From assembly GCA_964524515.1 (NCBI GenBank), contig CAZGEA010000002.1:124001-188000 (forward strand): a stretch of 64,000 bases of DNA, written 5' to 3'. Each line of letters starts with the position of its first letter. The stretch's first letter is position 1. Both the position numbers and the translations under genes were made by a program. The stretch comes from CAZGEA01 sp964524515. Lineage in GTDB: Bacteria > Patescibacteriota > Microgenomatia > UBA8517. Shown piece by piece: positions 17,189 to 25,847 of the stretch. Under the pieces are notes generated by a model, which worked only from the letters and a program-made list of their open reading frames with translations, ran no database searches and was not told the DNA's origin.

Positions 17189-18571
17189 GTGAAACAAAAT
17201 CTCTCCCCGTGGATTGATCAGCTCAACCGCACGCGCGAAGTCAATTTATTATCAACTGATCGCCAAACTGATGTTGCAATCATCGGTGCAGGTATTGCTG
17301 GAATTTCAACTGCATATTACACACTTTTAAATACAAAATTAATAGAAGCAGATAAAGTTGCATCAGGTGCAACGGGCCACAATGCCGGTCAGATTGTAAG
17401 CTATTTTGAAAGACAAATTTCAGATCTTGTTAAAGAATTTGGCATTACGCAAACTGCTCTTGCACAATCTTCAATTGATTCAGCTTGGACTCTTTTGGAA
17501 GAAATATATAAAAAAACAAATCAAAAAACTCCATTCGCGCAATTTACTGGTTATGCTGGATGCCAAGATTTATCAGAAGTAATAGTCCATTTGGAAAATA
17601 ATATGTATGCCAGGGAAGCCCATATAAATATGGAGCCTCTGATGGTTGCAGCTGACTCTGAAATTGTTAAGCAAATTCCTTTAAAATATGATGGCTTGTA
17701 TTCAGTTGTTCCTCAAAAAGATATTTTAGCCCTTTTGGAAACCGAAGACACAAATTATATTGCCTGTTTGTCAGCCAGAAAGGGAGTATTAAATAGTGCT
17801 TTGTTTTGTGAAGAAGTTTTAAATTTTATATTTATGAATTATCCAGATAGATTCTCATTATTTGAGGAAAGTCCAATTAGTGAAGTAGAGTTAGAAGCCG
17901 ATTTTTCAAGAATTAAAATTCGGGAAAATGTAGTGACTGCTAAAAAAGTTGTCCTCTGTACTAATGGATTTGAAAATTTTACCATTACCAATAAAGCTGG
18001 GGATGATATTGATACAAATTTTCACCATTTAGTCAAAGGAACAGTGGGTTATATGGCAGGTTATCTTGAAGATCACACAAAGTCCCCCACGGCAATCAGT
18101 TATTTACAAGGAAATCAGAACACTGGAAACGAACTATTAGATTCTGTGCCGTATTTTTATTTAACCAGAAGAACTTATGAAACTGAGGCAAATCAAACAC
18201 ATAGTTTAATTTGTATTGGTGGGCCTGAGGCCAAAATGGACGATACAAACCATTATAAAAAAGAACATCCATATCCTTCAGAAGCTCAAAAAGTAATCGA
18301 TGAATTTTTGCACAAAACATATAAATACGCCCCATCTGGAGAAATTGATTACAAATACAAATGGCATGGCCTAATGTGCTATACCCCAAATGGAGTCAGA
18401 TGTATCGGTCCAGAACCAATTAACCCAGTTCTTTTATACAACTTAGGTTGTAATGGGATTGGTATTTTACCTTCAATTTATGCGGGGAAAAAAATAAGCC
18501 AATTTTTAAAAGGCGATAAATTGCCAAAATCAATTTTCGATCCCCAAGACAGTAGAAAATCAAAAGTCTAG
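17189..18571 (+). CDS. FAD-dependent amino-acid oxidase-type oxidoreductase (DadA/PuuB-like)
   Basis: Encodes 460 residues. A Rossmann FAD motif lies at the start ('VAIIGAGIAGISTAYYTL') followed by 'GATGHNAGQIVSYF', as in DAO-family flavoproteins, and the C-terminal 'YNLGCNGIGILPSIYAGK' closes the FAD site. Substrate unknown: D-amino acids, glycine or polyamines are possible. The start codon is GTG, with TATTAT ending 7 nt upstream (17176-17181), the leaderless arrangement. Confidence 0.85.
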   Translation: MKQNLSPWIDQLNRTREVNLLSTDRQTDVAIIGAGIAGISTAYYTLLNTKLIEADKVASGATGHNAGQIVSYFERQISDLVKEFGITQTALAQSSIDSAWTLLEEIYKKTNQKTPFAQFTGYAGCQDLSEVIVHLENNMYAREAHINMEPLMVAADSEIVKQIPLKYDGLYSVVPQKDILALLETEDTNYIACLSARKGVLNSALFCEEVLNFIFMNYPDRFSLFEESPISEVELEADFSRIKIRENVVTAKKVVLCTNGFENFTITNKAGDDIDTNFHHLVKGTVGYMAGYLEDHTKSPTAISYLQGNQNTGNELLDSVPYFYLTRRTYETEANQTHSLICIGGPEAKMDDTNHYKKEHPYPSEAQKVIDEFLHKTYKYAPSGEIDYKYKWHGLMCYTPNGVRCIGPEPINPVLLYNLGCNGIGILPSIYAGKKISQFLKGDKLPKSIFDPQDSRKSKV

Positions 18572-18597
18572 TAATCTGTTAAAATTAATCAACACAC

Positions 18598-19467
18598 ATG
18601 GACAAAACACTTTTAAGTATATTGGCTGGCTTGGGTGGAATGTTTGGCTGGGGAACGTCAGATTTTTTAGCAAACTCAGCATCTGAAAAAATAGGACACA
18701 CTAAAGCCTTTTTCTGGTCACAAATTGCAGGGCTTTTATTAATAATTATTTTAGTTTTAATTAATAATCCCAGTTTTGCAATCAATCCTAATTTAGTTGG
18801 ACTAACAATTTTTGGAGGTTTCGCATATGCTGCAGGTTATTTATTGTTTTATAAAGGATTCGAAATTGGAAATGTTTCAGTCATATCTGCAGTCATTAAT
18901 CTCCAAGTAGTTTTTGTAATAGCAATCTCACTTTTTCGAGGACAAAGCTTAACTTTGTTTCAAATTCCAGCAATAATTTTATTATTAATTGGTGTAACTT
19001 TTGTTTCAGTTAATTTTGCAGATTTAAAAAAAGGAACAATAACTTTATTAAAAGGTGTCAAAGAAACATTACTTGCAACTGTTATGTTTGGAATATTTTA
19101 TTGGCCTGTTAATGAATTTGTTGTCGAAAAAACAGATTGGTTATCAATTAGTTTAATTACAAAATTAACAGCAGTTATTGTGGTTTTTTTATTCGTAAAA
19201 TTTAGAAAACAAACACTAACAATTAATAAAGTTACTAATAAGTTAGTGGTGTTGGTTTCTTGTGTCGGCTTACTCGAAGCGGTGGGAGTGTTATCTGTAA
19301 CATTTGGTCAATCATATGGGGATGGAATTATAGTGGCTCCAATTTCATCAGCATTAACAGTAGTAACGGTCGGATTGGCAATGATTTTCCTAAAAGAAAA
19401 AATAACCAAAATCCAAGCAGCTGGAATTATTATGGTAATAATAGGTATAGTAATGACAGCTTTTTAA
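18598..19467 (+). CDS. EamA/DMT family transporter
   Basis: Encodes 289 residues with ten predicted spans in two EamA repeats (about 5-140 and 150-288; 'GLTIFGGFAYAAGYLLFYKGFE', 'APISSALTVVTVGLAMIFLKE'). It is a drug/metabolite exporter family member; the substrate cannot be read. It lies in a run of same-strand genes from 15.7 to 22.5 kb with short gaps. Confidence 0.87.
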   Translation: MDKTLLSILAGLGGMFGWGTSDFLANSASEKIGHTKAFFWSQIAGLLLIIILVLINNPSFAINPNLVGLTIFGGFAYAAGYLLFYKGFEIGNVSVISAVINLQVVFVIAISLFRGQSLTLFQIPAIILLLIGVTFVSVNFADLKKGTITLLKGVKETLLATVMFGIFYWPVNEFVVEKTDWLSISLITKLTAVIVVFLFVKFRKQTLTINKVTNKLVVLVSCVGLLEAVGVLSVTFGQSYGDGIIVAPISSALTVVTVGLAMIFLKEKITKIQAAGIIMVIIGIVMTAF

Positions 19468-19486
19468 AAAGGTATAAAATAGATAT

Positions 19487-19963
19487 ATGCCCAAAAGTAT
19501 TTCAAAACTAATTATTTCAATAATAGTTTGTCAATTTGCTGGAATTATTGGATCTTTATTTACAATTTCCTCAATATCAAATTGGTATAACACTTTAAAT
19601 CAGCCAAGTTTTCGCCCACCAAACTCTGCATTTGGCCCAGTATGGACAATTTTATATACACTCATGGGAATTTCGATGTATTGGATTTGGATGAAAATAC
19701 CCAAAAACAAAAAAGCAAAAGAAGTTTTTAAATTATTCTTACTTCACTTAATAATTAATTCAGCATGGTCAATTGTATTTTTCGGATTTCACCAAATCTT
19801 TTTAGCATTGATAGTCATAATAATTCTTTGGTTTATGATTGTTTCTATAATGAAAAAAATGTTACTAATTGACTCAAGAGCATCAGGAATTTTATTTCCA
19901 TATTTATTGTGGGTAAGTTTTGCTACAGTTTTAAATTATAGTATCTGGATGTTAAATAGATAG
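19487..19963 (+). CDS. tspO: TspO/MBR family tryptophan-rich sensory protein
   Basis: Encodes 158 residues with five membrane spans. Family signatures are visible: 'SNWYNTLNQPSFRPPNSAFGPVW' region, 'YTLMGISMYWIW' and 'LIINSAWSIVFFGFH'. TspO proteins bind tetrapyrroles and are linked to stress responses. TATAAA/TAAAAT at 19473-19480 lies about 6 nt before the ATG. Confidence 0.9.
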   Translation: MPKSISKLIISIIVCQFAGIIGSLFTISSISNWYNTLNQPSFRPPNSAFGPVWTILYTLMGISMYWIWMKIPKNKKAKEVFKLFLLHLIINSAWSIVFFGFHQIFLALIVIIILWFMIVSIMKKMLLIDSRASGILFPYLLWVSFATVLNYSIWMLNR

Positions 19964-20032
19964 ATTGTTTTGCAGGCATCAATAAAATCAAACACACCCT
20001 GTCCCTGTCAGTGGATTGATATAATAAGTACG

Positions 20033-20734
20033 ATGAGACTAAAAAAGTTGGCCATTCTAGTTATTATTTTGTTGAATGTGTTTTTAATTTCTGCTTATGG
20101 GTTGTTCCAGTTAAGTAAATCCAGGACATTTCAATTTTTTGGAGGACTAGTTGATAGAGTTGAAACAAACAAAAAAGTAATAGCTCTAACTTTTGACGAT
20201 GCGCCCACTGAGTATGTAAAAGATGTTCTCCAAATTTTGGATGAAAAAAATGTAAAAGCAACATTTTTCGTAATAGGACAGCAAATTGAAAAATATCCCG
20301 ATACTACAAAAGAAATTGTCCAAAAAGGCCATGAATTGGGCAATCACTCATATTCTCACAAAAGAATGGTACTAAAATGGCCGAAGTTTATAGATGATGA
20401 AATTAAAAAAACAAATAAACTAATAAAAGATTCTGGCTATTCTGGTGAAATCCATTTTCGTCCACCAAACGGCAAAAAATTGTTTTTCTTGCTCTGGTAT
20501 TTGGCAAATCATAATATGAAAACAATTATGTGGGATGTCGAGCCAGATACGTATGGTGATTCAGAAGAGTTCTTGATTAATTACGTAGTAGAAAATTCAA
20601 ACCCTGGATCAATAATCTTAATGCATCCATTTTGTCAATCATGCCAAAATGATCGAAATGCACTCGGCAAAATAATTGATAAATTACAATCAAAAGGTTA
20701 TCAATTTGTAACAATATCAGAGCTTTTAAAGTAA
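20033..20734 (+). CDS. Polysaccharide deacetylase (NodB/CE4)
   Basis: About 233 residues with an N-terminal membrane anchor (about 5-27). The NodB domain carries 'ALTFDDAPTEYVKDVL' (catalytic Asp pair) and 'HELGNHSYSHKRM' (metal-binding HxxxxH), with 'RPPNGKK' as motif 3 and 'IILMHPF' as the His motif. It probably deacetylates peptidoglycan or another surface glycan. TATAAT at 20020-20025 is 7 nt before this ATG; a longer TTG-initiated frame from 19970 is unlikely. Confidence 0.88.
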   Translation: MRLKKLAILVIILLNVFLISAYGLFQLSKSRTFQFFGGLVDRVETNKKVIALTFDDAPTEYVKDVLQILDEKNVKATFFVIGQQIEKYPDTTKEIVQKGHELGNHSYSHKRMVLKWPKFIDDEIKKTNKLIKDSGYSGEIHFRPPNGKKLFFLLWYLANHNMKTIMWDVEPDTYGDSEEFLINYVVENSNPGSIILMHPFCQSCQNDRNALGKIIDKLQSKGYQFVTISELLK

Positions 20735-20775
20735 AAACAAAAACAACGAAAAGTATATTTGAGTTATTATTAATT

Positions 20776-22518
20776 ATGTCTACTAAACTGTCGCTACTTT
20801 TGGCCACATTATTTATTTTATTTTTATTTAGCCCAACAAAAGTGTATGCTGCTACCTTTAATATTGATGCGACTGATGACACATCTGATTCAAACCCTGG
20901 CGACGGGATATGTAACGAAGGAAGTGGCTTTTGCACTCTTCGTGCAGCAATAGAAGAAGCAAATGCATTATCAGGAAGCGATACTGTCAATCTGCCAGCA
21001 GAGAATTATTCTTTAGGCACACAAATACAAATTACTTCAAATATAACAGTAGTTGGAAGTGGCACTTCAGATGCCATTATAGATGGGGGATCCTCTACGA
21101 ATTTATTTTTAATAAACTCAGGAGTAACATTTTCTTTATCAGGTGCGACACTGCGTTTTACAAGTGGTACATCAGGTGGTGCAATATCCCTCACACATTC
21201 CGACGCTACAGTTAATTTGACTGATGTTAATGTCTCGAGTAACTCGGCATTGCGAGGTGGGGCGATATATCAAAATGGTGGTACAATGACTCTTACTCGT
21301 GTGCGGGCTTTTCATAACAATGCTACTTCGGGCATCGGTGGCGCAATTTATTGCCAATCAGGTACTATGCAAATTGACAGCACAGCGGTGTATACCAATG
21401 AATCAAGCGCTGGTGGTGGAGGAATCGGATCTGGTTGCACTCTTACCATAACAAATACCACTATTTACGATAACACCGCAGGGGGAGTTGGTGGGGCTAT
21501 ATCAAATAGCGGCACACTCTTTCTTTACAACTCTACGATTTTTTCCAATCAAGGTGCCAGTGATGCAAGTGGTGTATATATAACAGGCGATTTTAGAGGT
21601 AGAAATAATATTATTAGCTCTCCACAATCTGGCTTAAACTGTGTAAACGCGGGTGTTGGTACTGTTTTGTCACTTGGAGGAAATGTCCTTAGTGATAATT
21701 CTTGCTCAAGTGATATTTTTACTCAGTCGACTGATTTGATGAGTACTGATCCACTTTTGGGGGAATTTGCAGATCATGGGGGCAGTGTACAAACAGTAGA
21801 ACTTAAACGAAATTCGCCAGCAGTTGATGCTGGAGTTGATTCAGGCTGTCCTGTAACTGATGCCCGAGGTATTGCGCGGCCCCATGGTCCACATTGCGAT
21901 AGTGGAGCATTTGAGTTGCAATATTATATTCCTCCGACACCTTCTGTCACTCCACCTCCTGTCCCTGGCTGCACTGCCACAGCTCCTATTGGAGTGCCTA
22001 ATCTTTTTCAAATTGACCCAGCAGGTACGTATGTGGATTTGTATTTCACTACAGTAAAAGAAAATACAGATTCATATCAAATATTTTATGGTACTAATAA
22101 AAACGCAGACCAGTATGCAGTGAGAGTGAACAACTCTAACAATCTGTGGGTTTTAGGGCAGTTAATATCTCATCTTAGTCCAAATACCGATTATTACTTT
22201 AAAGTACGAGCTGTCAATAATTGTAGTGCGGGTCAATTTAGTCAAATTGTTTCTGTAAAAACATTAGGGAGATTTGCTAATGTCTCAAGATTCTTTGCTA
22301 ATCTCGTTAAAAAACCACCAGTTCCGGCTATTGCAACAATTACACAAGATTTAAAAGATAGCTGTACATACACTGTTTTGTCAGGAGATAGTTTGTGGAG
22401 CATTGCACGTGCCAAGTGGGGAATAGGGACAAAGTATATAGATATGCTGGGGCTTAATAAAAATCTATCAGAAAATACTTTTCTTCGAATAGGTCAGTCA
22501 ATTAAACTTTGCGAGTAA
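20776..22518 (+). CDS. Secreted CSLREA/beta-helix protein with fibronectin-like and LysM domains
   Basis: Encodes 580 residues. A signal peptide (about 1-27, ending 'KVYAA') precedes a CSLREA-type motif 'GDGICNEGSGFCTLRAAIEEAN', and a parallel beta-helix of Gly/Ser/Asn-rich repeats follows (about 75-370). A Pro-rich linker ('PPTPSVTPPPVPG') leads to a fibronectin-III-like domain (about 400-500) and a C-terminal LysM ('YTVLSGDSLWSIARAKWG'). LysM should hold it on peptidoglycan while the helix displays a binding or lyase surface. GC is a little higher than around it. Confidence 0.85.
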   Translation: MSTKLSLLLATLFILFLFSPTKVYAATFNIDATDDTSDSNPGDGICNEGSGFCTLRAAIEEANALSGSDTVNLPAENYSLGTQIQITSNITVVGSGTSDAIIDGGSSTNLFLINSGVTFSLSGATLRFTSGTSGGAISLTHSDATVNLTDVNVSSNSALRGGAIYQNGGTMTLTRVRAFHNNATSGIGGAIYCQSGTMQIDSTAVYTNESSAGGGGIGSGCTLTITNTTIYDNTAGGVGGAISNSGTLFLYNSTIFSNQGASDASGVYITGDFRGRNNIISSPQSGLNCVNAGVGTVLSLGGNVLSDNSCSSDIFTQSTDLMSTDPLLGEFADHGGSVQTVELKRNSPAVDAGVDSGCPVTDARGIARPHGPHCDSGAFELQYYIPPTPSVTPPPVPGCTATAPIGVPNLFQIDPAGTYVDLYFTTVKENTDSYQIFYGTNKNADQYAVRVNNSNNLWVLGQLISHLSPNTDYYFKVRAVNNCSAGQFSQIVSVKTLGRFANVSRFFANLVKKPPVPAIATITQDLKDSCTYTVLSGDSLWSIARAKWGIGTKYIDMLGLNKNLSENTFLRIGQSIKLCE

Positions 22519-22621
22519 TTTTACAGGCTCACTATATCAAATCTGGAACACTTTACATATGAATTAAGGGAATTGTATAAAGTTATTTTGAGTTAAAATT
22601 ATTTTGTCGGAGTATTAAAAG

Positions 22622-23323
22622 TTAAGGTTTTAGACTTTTAGAAGGATCTCCTGATAAAAAAGTATTAATTCTACTGACTATCTCATTTATTTTTGTTTTA
22701 GCTTCTGATGCGTTGACCCGATAATACTTTCCTTCAACAACATAAAATGAATACATTTCAGAGAGTTCTTGTATTGTGTTTGGAAGTTTTGGCCAGCTAG
22801 GATCATTTTTTAGTGATATATCTACACCAATTACATCTTCAAAAGTTTTATAAAAATTTCTCTCAGGAAAATGCCAATTTGAAGGTGGATCAGCCGGACG
22901 TACAGGATAAGGCAGGGAACAGGCACCTGGAAATACTTTAGTAACTCTTTTGGGTCCCTTTAAAGTATTCACCACTTCCGAACTCAGATATATATTGGCA
23001 TAAGCCCCTTCGCCTGCCATTTCTATATCAATTAAGTTTGCAGTGTAGTTTGGATTAATTGTTTTCATTTCCTGATAAAAATTATATTTTTGTTGCCACA
23101 TTGATTCATTTCGTTGGACTAAATTGGGGTTTGATGTCGCAGGTGTAATACCAAATTGATCAAAAAGATCTATTACTGCTTCCCTATAAGAATTGTAATT
23201 ATCAGGTTTCTCAAGCTCAGTAACCAAACGAACAGTGGATTGCCTCATAGCTTCTATTTTGCTTTCATCTTCTGGAGTTTTTATTCCCAAGTCCGGCAAA
23301 TTATCTACACTTAATTCAGTCAT
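22622..23323 (-). CDS. Hypothetical protein
   Basis: Encodes 233 soluble residues with no domain I recognise; the N-terminal third is helical, then 'GEGAYANIYLSSEVVNTLKG' and a Pro-rich middle ('YPVRPADPPSNWHFPERNF'). No ribosome site is obvious. It stands alone between two oppositely oriented units. Confidence 0.6.
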   Translation of the reverse strand: MTELSVDNLPDLGIKTPEDESKIEAMRQSTVRLVTELEKPDNYNSYREAVIDLFDQFGITPATSNPNLVQRNESMWQQKYNFYQEMKTINPNYTANLIDIEMAGEGAYANIYLSSEVVNTLKGPKRVTKVFPGACSLPYPVRPADPPSNWHFPERNFYKTFEDVIGVDISLKNDPSWPKLPNTIQELSEMYSFYVVEGKYYRVNASEAKTKINEIVSRINTFLSGDPSKSLKP

Positions 23324-23395
23324 TACTAATTATACAGTTTATCCTGGCTAAGGTTAGTTAATTTTGTTGGAGCCTACCAAATTTATTAATAGAGT

Positions 23396-23998
23396 TTAAT
23401 GTAGTTCAAATCGCTCTCTATTTATAGTTTTATCAAAAGTATTACTATCTAAGAATTCACAAGTACTTAAGTTATCTTTTTGTAAGGCTTTTGCAAACAT
23501 TGAATCGGGATAGAATTCATAGCAAAGTATCGCTGTACCATTTTTATTTCCTGAATATAGTTCGCTTACTTGTTGATTGTTACAAATTGTTTTACCTAGA
23601 GTATTAGCTAAATAGACACGAATATGTCTAGCTTTTGCTGTACCTTGACAGAAATTGGATCCCATTTCTTCAAAAATATCTATTACTTGTCTTAATTTTT
23701 CTTCATTTTCTACCTTTTGATTATTTTTCAAATCAGACAATATAGAATTTATTTCTTTATCTAAATATAAATCATCGTACGCTTGTTTAGTATAGTTTTG
23801 ACTCCTTGTGTCGATTTCAAATCCAAGATTATCTTGTTGTAGTTTCCAGGTCTGTTCCGCTAATCTATTTTGCTGAAGCAATATCAACAAGTTGAAAAGT
23901 GTAAGAATAATAGTAACAATAGTAGCAATTGCATTCAGTTGCGTGATTCTTGAGGTTTTTAATTTTCTTTTTAAAACTGGCCAACTAAAATAGTTCAT
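23396..23998 (-). CDS. Single-span membrane hypothetical protein
   Basis: About 200 residues from the ATG at 23998. A membrane span at about residues 25-47 ('TIVTIILTLFNLLILLQQ') is followed by a soluble helical domain ('KQAYDDLYLDKEINSILSDL', with 'CQGTAKARHIRVYLANTLG'). The family is not recognised. The open frame continues to 24196, but that extension runs through the 89-bp repeat at 24032-24120 and is rejected. Confidence 0.6.
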   Translation of the reverse strand: MNYFSWPVLKRKLKTSRITQLNAIATIVTIILTLFNLLILLQQNRLAEQTWKLQQDNLGFEIDTRSQNYTKQAYDDLYLDKEINSILSDLKNNQKVENEEKLRQVIDIFEEMGSNFCQGTAKARHIRVYLANTLGKTICNNQQVSELYSGNKNGTAILCYEFYPDSMFAKALQKDNLSTCEFLDSNTFDKTINRERFELH

Positions 23999-24031
23999 TC
24001 TGATAACAAGAATACATCTTGTCAATCTATA

Positions 24032-24120
24032 TTGGCAGGGGTGGAAAGAATCGTGTGCACAACACGAAGTTCTCAATTGCACTCCTCGATTCTGACACAA
24101 CTGCGAGCAACGCGAGCAGG
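24032..24120. repeat. 89-bp direct repeat, copy A
   Basis: Identical by eye to 24870-24958 (offset 838). Its first part (24035-24053) matches the 3' end of the tRNA-Trp gene (24954-24972). This is the pattern left by recombination at a tRNA 3' end. Confidence 0.85.
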
Positions 24121-24215
24121 CATTAGCATGCGACCTTCGAACAATTTGGAACAAAATCAACACTTTGGAACTTGAAAGAATACATGAATTTCTCAATCGT
24201 CAATCAAATTTTGCT

Positions 24216-24818
24216 TTATGCTAACTCTGAATCGAGCGGTTCCGAGGGTTCGTAGGTTGCAAATATTATACCCGTGGAGGTAATTTTTCCTTCCACCAAC
24301 TTAAAACGCTCTGGTTGCGTTCCTTCTGCGAATAATTTTTTTCCAGTACCAATAGTGATGGGGAATGTCCAAAGGTACATTCGGTCTACAAGGTTATTTT
24401 CAAGAAGTGTTTGAATAAGATTACTGCTACCCCATACCCACAGGTCCGGACCGTCTGAATTTTTCAGTTTTTTTATCTCTTCTACTACATCACCTGTAAT
24501 AAGTTCGGAGTTGTCCCAGGAGAGAGTAATTGGTTTATGTGAGACAACATACTTTTTCGCCTTACTATATGGTTTTCCCCAATGTGGTTCATCCTCATGC
24601 TTCGGCCAGAATCCTGCGAAAATATCATAGGTTTTTCTTCCAAAGAGTAAATCAAAAGGTTCGGCTTGAATTGTGTCTGTTATCTTGTCTGCTTCTTCGT
24701 CCCAGCCAACCATCCAGCCTCCATATTTGAATCCTTCTGATGCATCCTCCTTTGAAGCTCCCGGAGCTTGCATAACGCCGTCAAGAGTAAGCATGGTAGT
24801 AGTTATGATTTTACGCAT
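24216..24818 (-). CDS. Dihydrofolate-reductase-family protein (RibD C-terminal type)
   Basis: Encodes 200 residues: 'TTMLTLDGVMQAPGA' at the start, 'FDLLFGRKTYDIFAGFW' and 'PDLWVWGSSNLIQTLL' are hallmarks of the YyaP/YwjB-type dihydrofolate reductase family, which binds NADPH; the true substrate is often unknown. The gene is visibly richer in G+C than its neighbours and lies exactly between the two 89-bp repeats, so it was probably acquired as a cassette. It might support folate or resistance functions, but that is inference. Confidence 0.88.
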   Translation of the reverse strand: MRKIITTTMLTLDGVMQAPGASKEDASEGFKYGGWMVGWDEEADKITDTIQAEPFDLLFGRKTYDIFAGFWPKHEDEPHWGKPYSKAKKYVVSHKPITLSWDNSELITGDVVEEIKKLKNSDGPDLWVWGSSNLIQTLLENNLVDRMYLWTFPITIGTGKKLFAEGTQPERFKLVEGKITSTGIIFATYEPSEPLDSELA

Positions 24819-24869
24819 AATAATTAAATTATATCAAAGGTGAAGAGTTCGATGATAGTACGACCAAGG

Positions 24870-24958
24870 TTGGCAGGGGTGGAAAGAATCGTGTGCACAA
24901 CACGAAGTTCTCAATTGCACTCCTCGATTCTGACACAACTGCGAGCAACGCGAGCAGG
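24870..24958. repeat. 89-bp direct repeat, copy B
   Basis: Second copy of the repeat at 24032-24120, abutting the tRNA-Trp gene. The 19-bp tRNA-end core occurs at its left edge (24873-24891) and again inside the tRNA (24954-24972). Confidence 0.85.
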
Positions 24959-25025
24959 GGTGGAAAGAATCGAACTTTCAATAAAGGTTTTGGAGACCTC
25001 CGGTATACCATTTACCTACACCCCT
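24955..25025 (-). tRNA. tRNA-Trp (CCA)
   Basis: A 71-nt cloverleaf on the minus strand: acceptor AGGGGTG/CACCCCT, D stem GGTA/TACC, anticodon loop CTCCAAA (anticodon CCA), T stem GAAAG/CTTTC with loop TTCGATT. CCA is not encoded. A TATAAT promoter lies upstream (ATTATA at 25059-25064 on plus). Confidence 0.92.
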
Positions 25026-25058
25026 AATTTGATAAGGGCAAAAAACTTAACAAGCCTA

Positions 25059-25064
25059 ATTATA
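25059..25064 (-). promoter_or_regulatory. -10 of tRNA-Trp
   Basis: Minus-strand TATAAT in the context TTTGCTATAATTAG. The same 14-nt context precedes tRNA-Thr(GGT) at 28479-28484. Confidence 0.65.
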
Positions 25065-25132
25065 GCAAAGAATATTTTTAATTATTGAAATTATTAATAA
25101 ATAATGGGGAATTACCTGGAGAAAGAACGGAT

Positions 25133-25220
25133 CCCATTGAAACTCAAGCTTTTATTAAAGACATTTAGTGGGCGCTAGTGCCTAAATGTTTTGTTATAGC
25201 TGTTGCTCGGTTTCAATGGG
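25133..25220. other. Nested hairpin element, function unknown
   Basis: CCCATTGAAAC (25133-25143) pairs perfectly with GTTTCAATGGG (25210-25220), and inside it ACATTTAG (25161-25168) pairs with CTAAATGT (25182-25189). No ORF is present. Most of the gap between tRNA-Trp and the gene at 25254 is this element. Confidence 0.6.
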
Positions 25221-25253
25221 ACGTAAGAACTAAGTTCGGGTAAAAAAATTTAT

Positions 25254-25592
25254 TTAGCTGAGGTATGGATTATCGTCCAACATGCGTTCCATGTCGCCAG
25301 ACGAAAGCGCGTACGCTTTTCCAATACCAAAGTTTCTCGAGACCGGCAGTTCAATGCTGTCAACTGTGACCTTTTGGGTCGCCAGATCGACAAGCAATTT
25401 GTCAAGTGTTGTCCTTCCTGCGAACAGAAGATCTTCTGTCTTGAAGCACTCGTAGCAGTCTGGAAAATCTAAGTAAGAAATCAACTGTTTCAGTCGATCT
25501 TGTACTTGGGTGTTACCCTTTAGATCTCCTAGGTGCCCACGAAGTCCACTCGCAACAACGGAACAAGCTTGATTTTGTGCAACTGGGGTCAT
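25254..25592 (-). CDS. Hypothetical small soluble protein
   Basis: About 112 residues from the ATG at 25592, which has GAAGG about 8 nt upstream. No recognised domain; two Cys in 'FPDCYECFKTEDLL'. The frame continues upstream to 25688, but that part coincides with a leader hairpin and is unlikely to be translated. A consensus-like promoter at 25728-25756 drives it through a structured leader. Confidence 0.65.
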   Translation of the reverse strand: MTPVAQNQACSVVASGLRGHLGDLKGNTQVQDRLKQLISYLDFPDCYECFKTEDLLFAGRTTLDKLLVDLATQKVTVDSIELPVSRNFGIGKAYALSSGDMERMLDDNPYLS

Positions 25593-25630
25593 TTCATTTA
25601 CCTTACCTTCTGTATGCTTGCAGTTTAGCG

Positions 25631-25686
25631 CCGCACAAGAGACTCTTTTACGCTTTAAAACGCAAAAAAGCTCCCTGTGCGGAGCC
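25631..25686 (-). promoter_or_regulatory. Structured leader / possible attenuator
   Basis: On the minus strand GCTCC-GCACAG-GGAGC is followed by six T residues, a short terminator-like hairpin. CCGCACA at 25631-25637 also pairs with TGTGCGG at 25676-25682, forming a long alternative hairpin that would break the first. Both lie in the leader of the 25254-25592 gene. Confidence 0.55.
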
Positions 25687-25727
25687 AAACAACATAGTTA
25701 AAGTGCGAATTACTAACTATGCTCAGT

Positions 25728-25756
25728 ACTATAGCATGCCTGAAGCTAATTGTCAA
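25728..25756 (-). promoter_or_regulatory. Strong sigma-70-type promoter
   Basis: On the minus strand TTGACA (25751-25756), a 17-nt spacer and TATAGT (25728-25733). It reads toward the gene at 25592, leaving a leader of about 130 nt. Confidence 0.8.
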
Positions 25757-25781
25757 GTAACTATAGGACAAAATAGGCATT

Positions 25782-25819
25782 AAAAAAGCACCTTTGTCAA
25801 TGTGTTGTCACAAAGGTGC
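25782..25819 (-). terminator. Intrinsic terminator
   Basis: GCACCTTTGT (25788-25797) and ACAAAGGTGC (25810-25819), with an A-run at 25782-25787 giving the minus-strand T-run. It ends the gene at 25848-26162. Confidence 0.88.
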
Positions 25820-25847
25820 TTCAGGATCAATTTATTTGACTAAAATT

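Noticed and set aside
24000..24196. N-terminal extension of the 200-aa membrane protein
   Set aside because: It runs through the 89-bp repeat and gives a Cys/Arg/His-rich sequence unrelated to the rest.
25577..25783. 68-residue plus-strand frame
   Set aside because: It is the antisense of a structured leader and promoter; its resemblance to the opposite frame comes from the inverted repeat.
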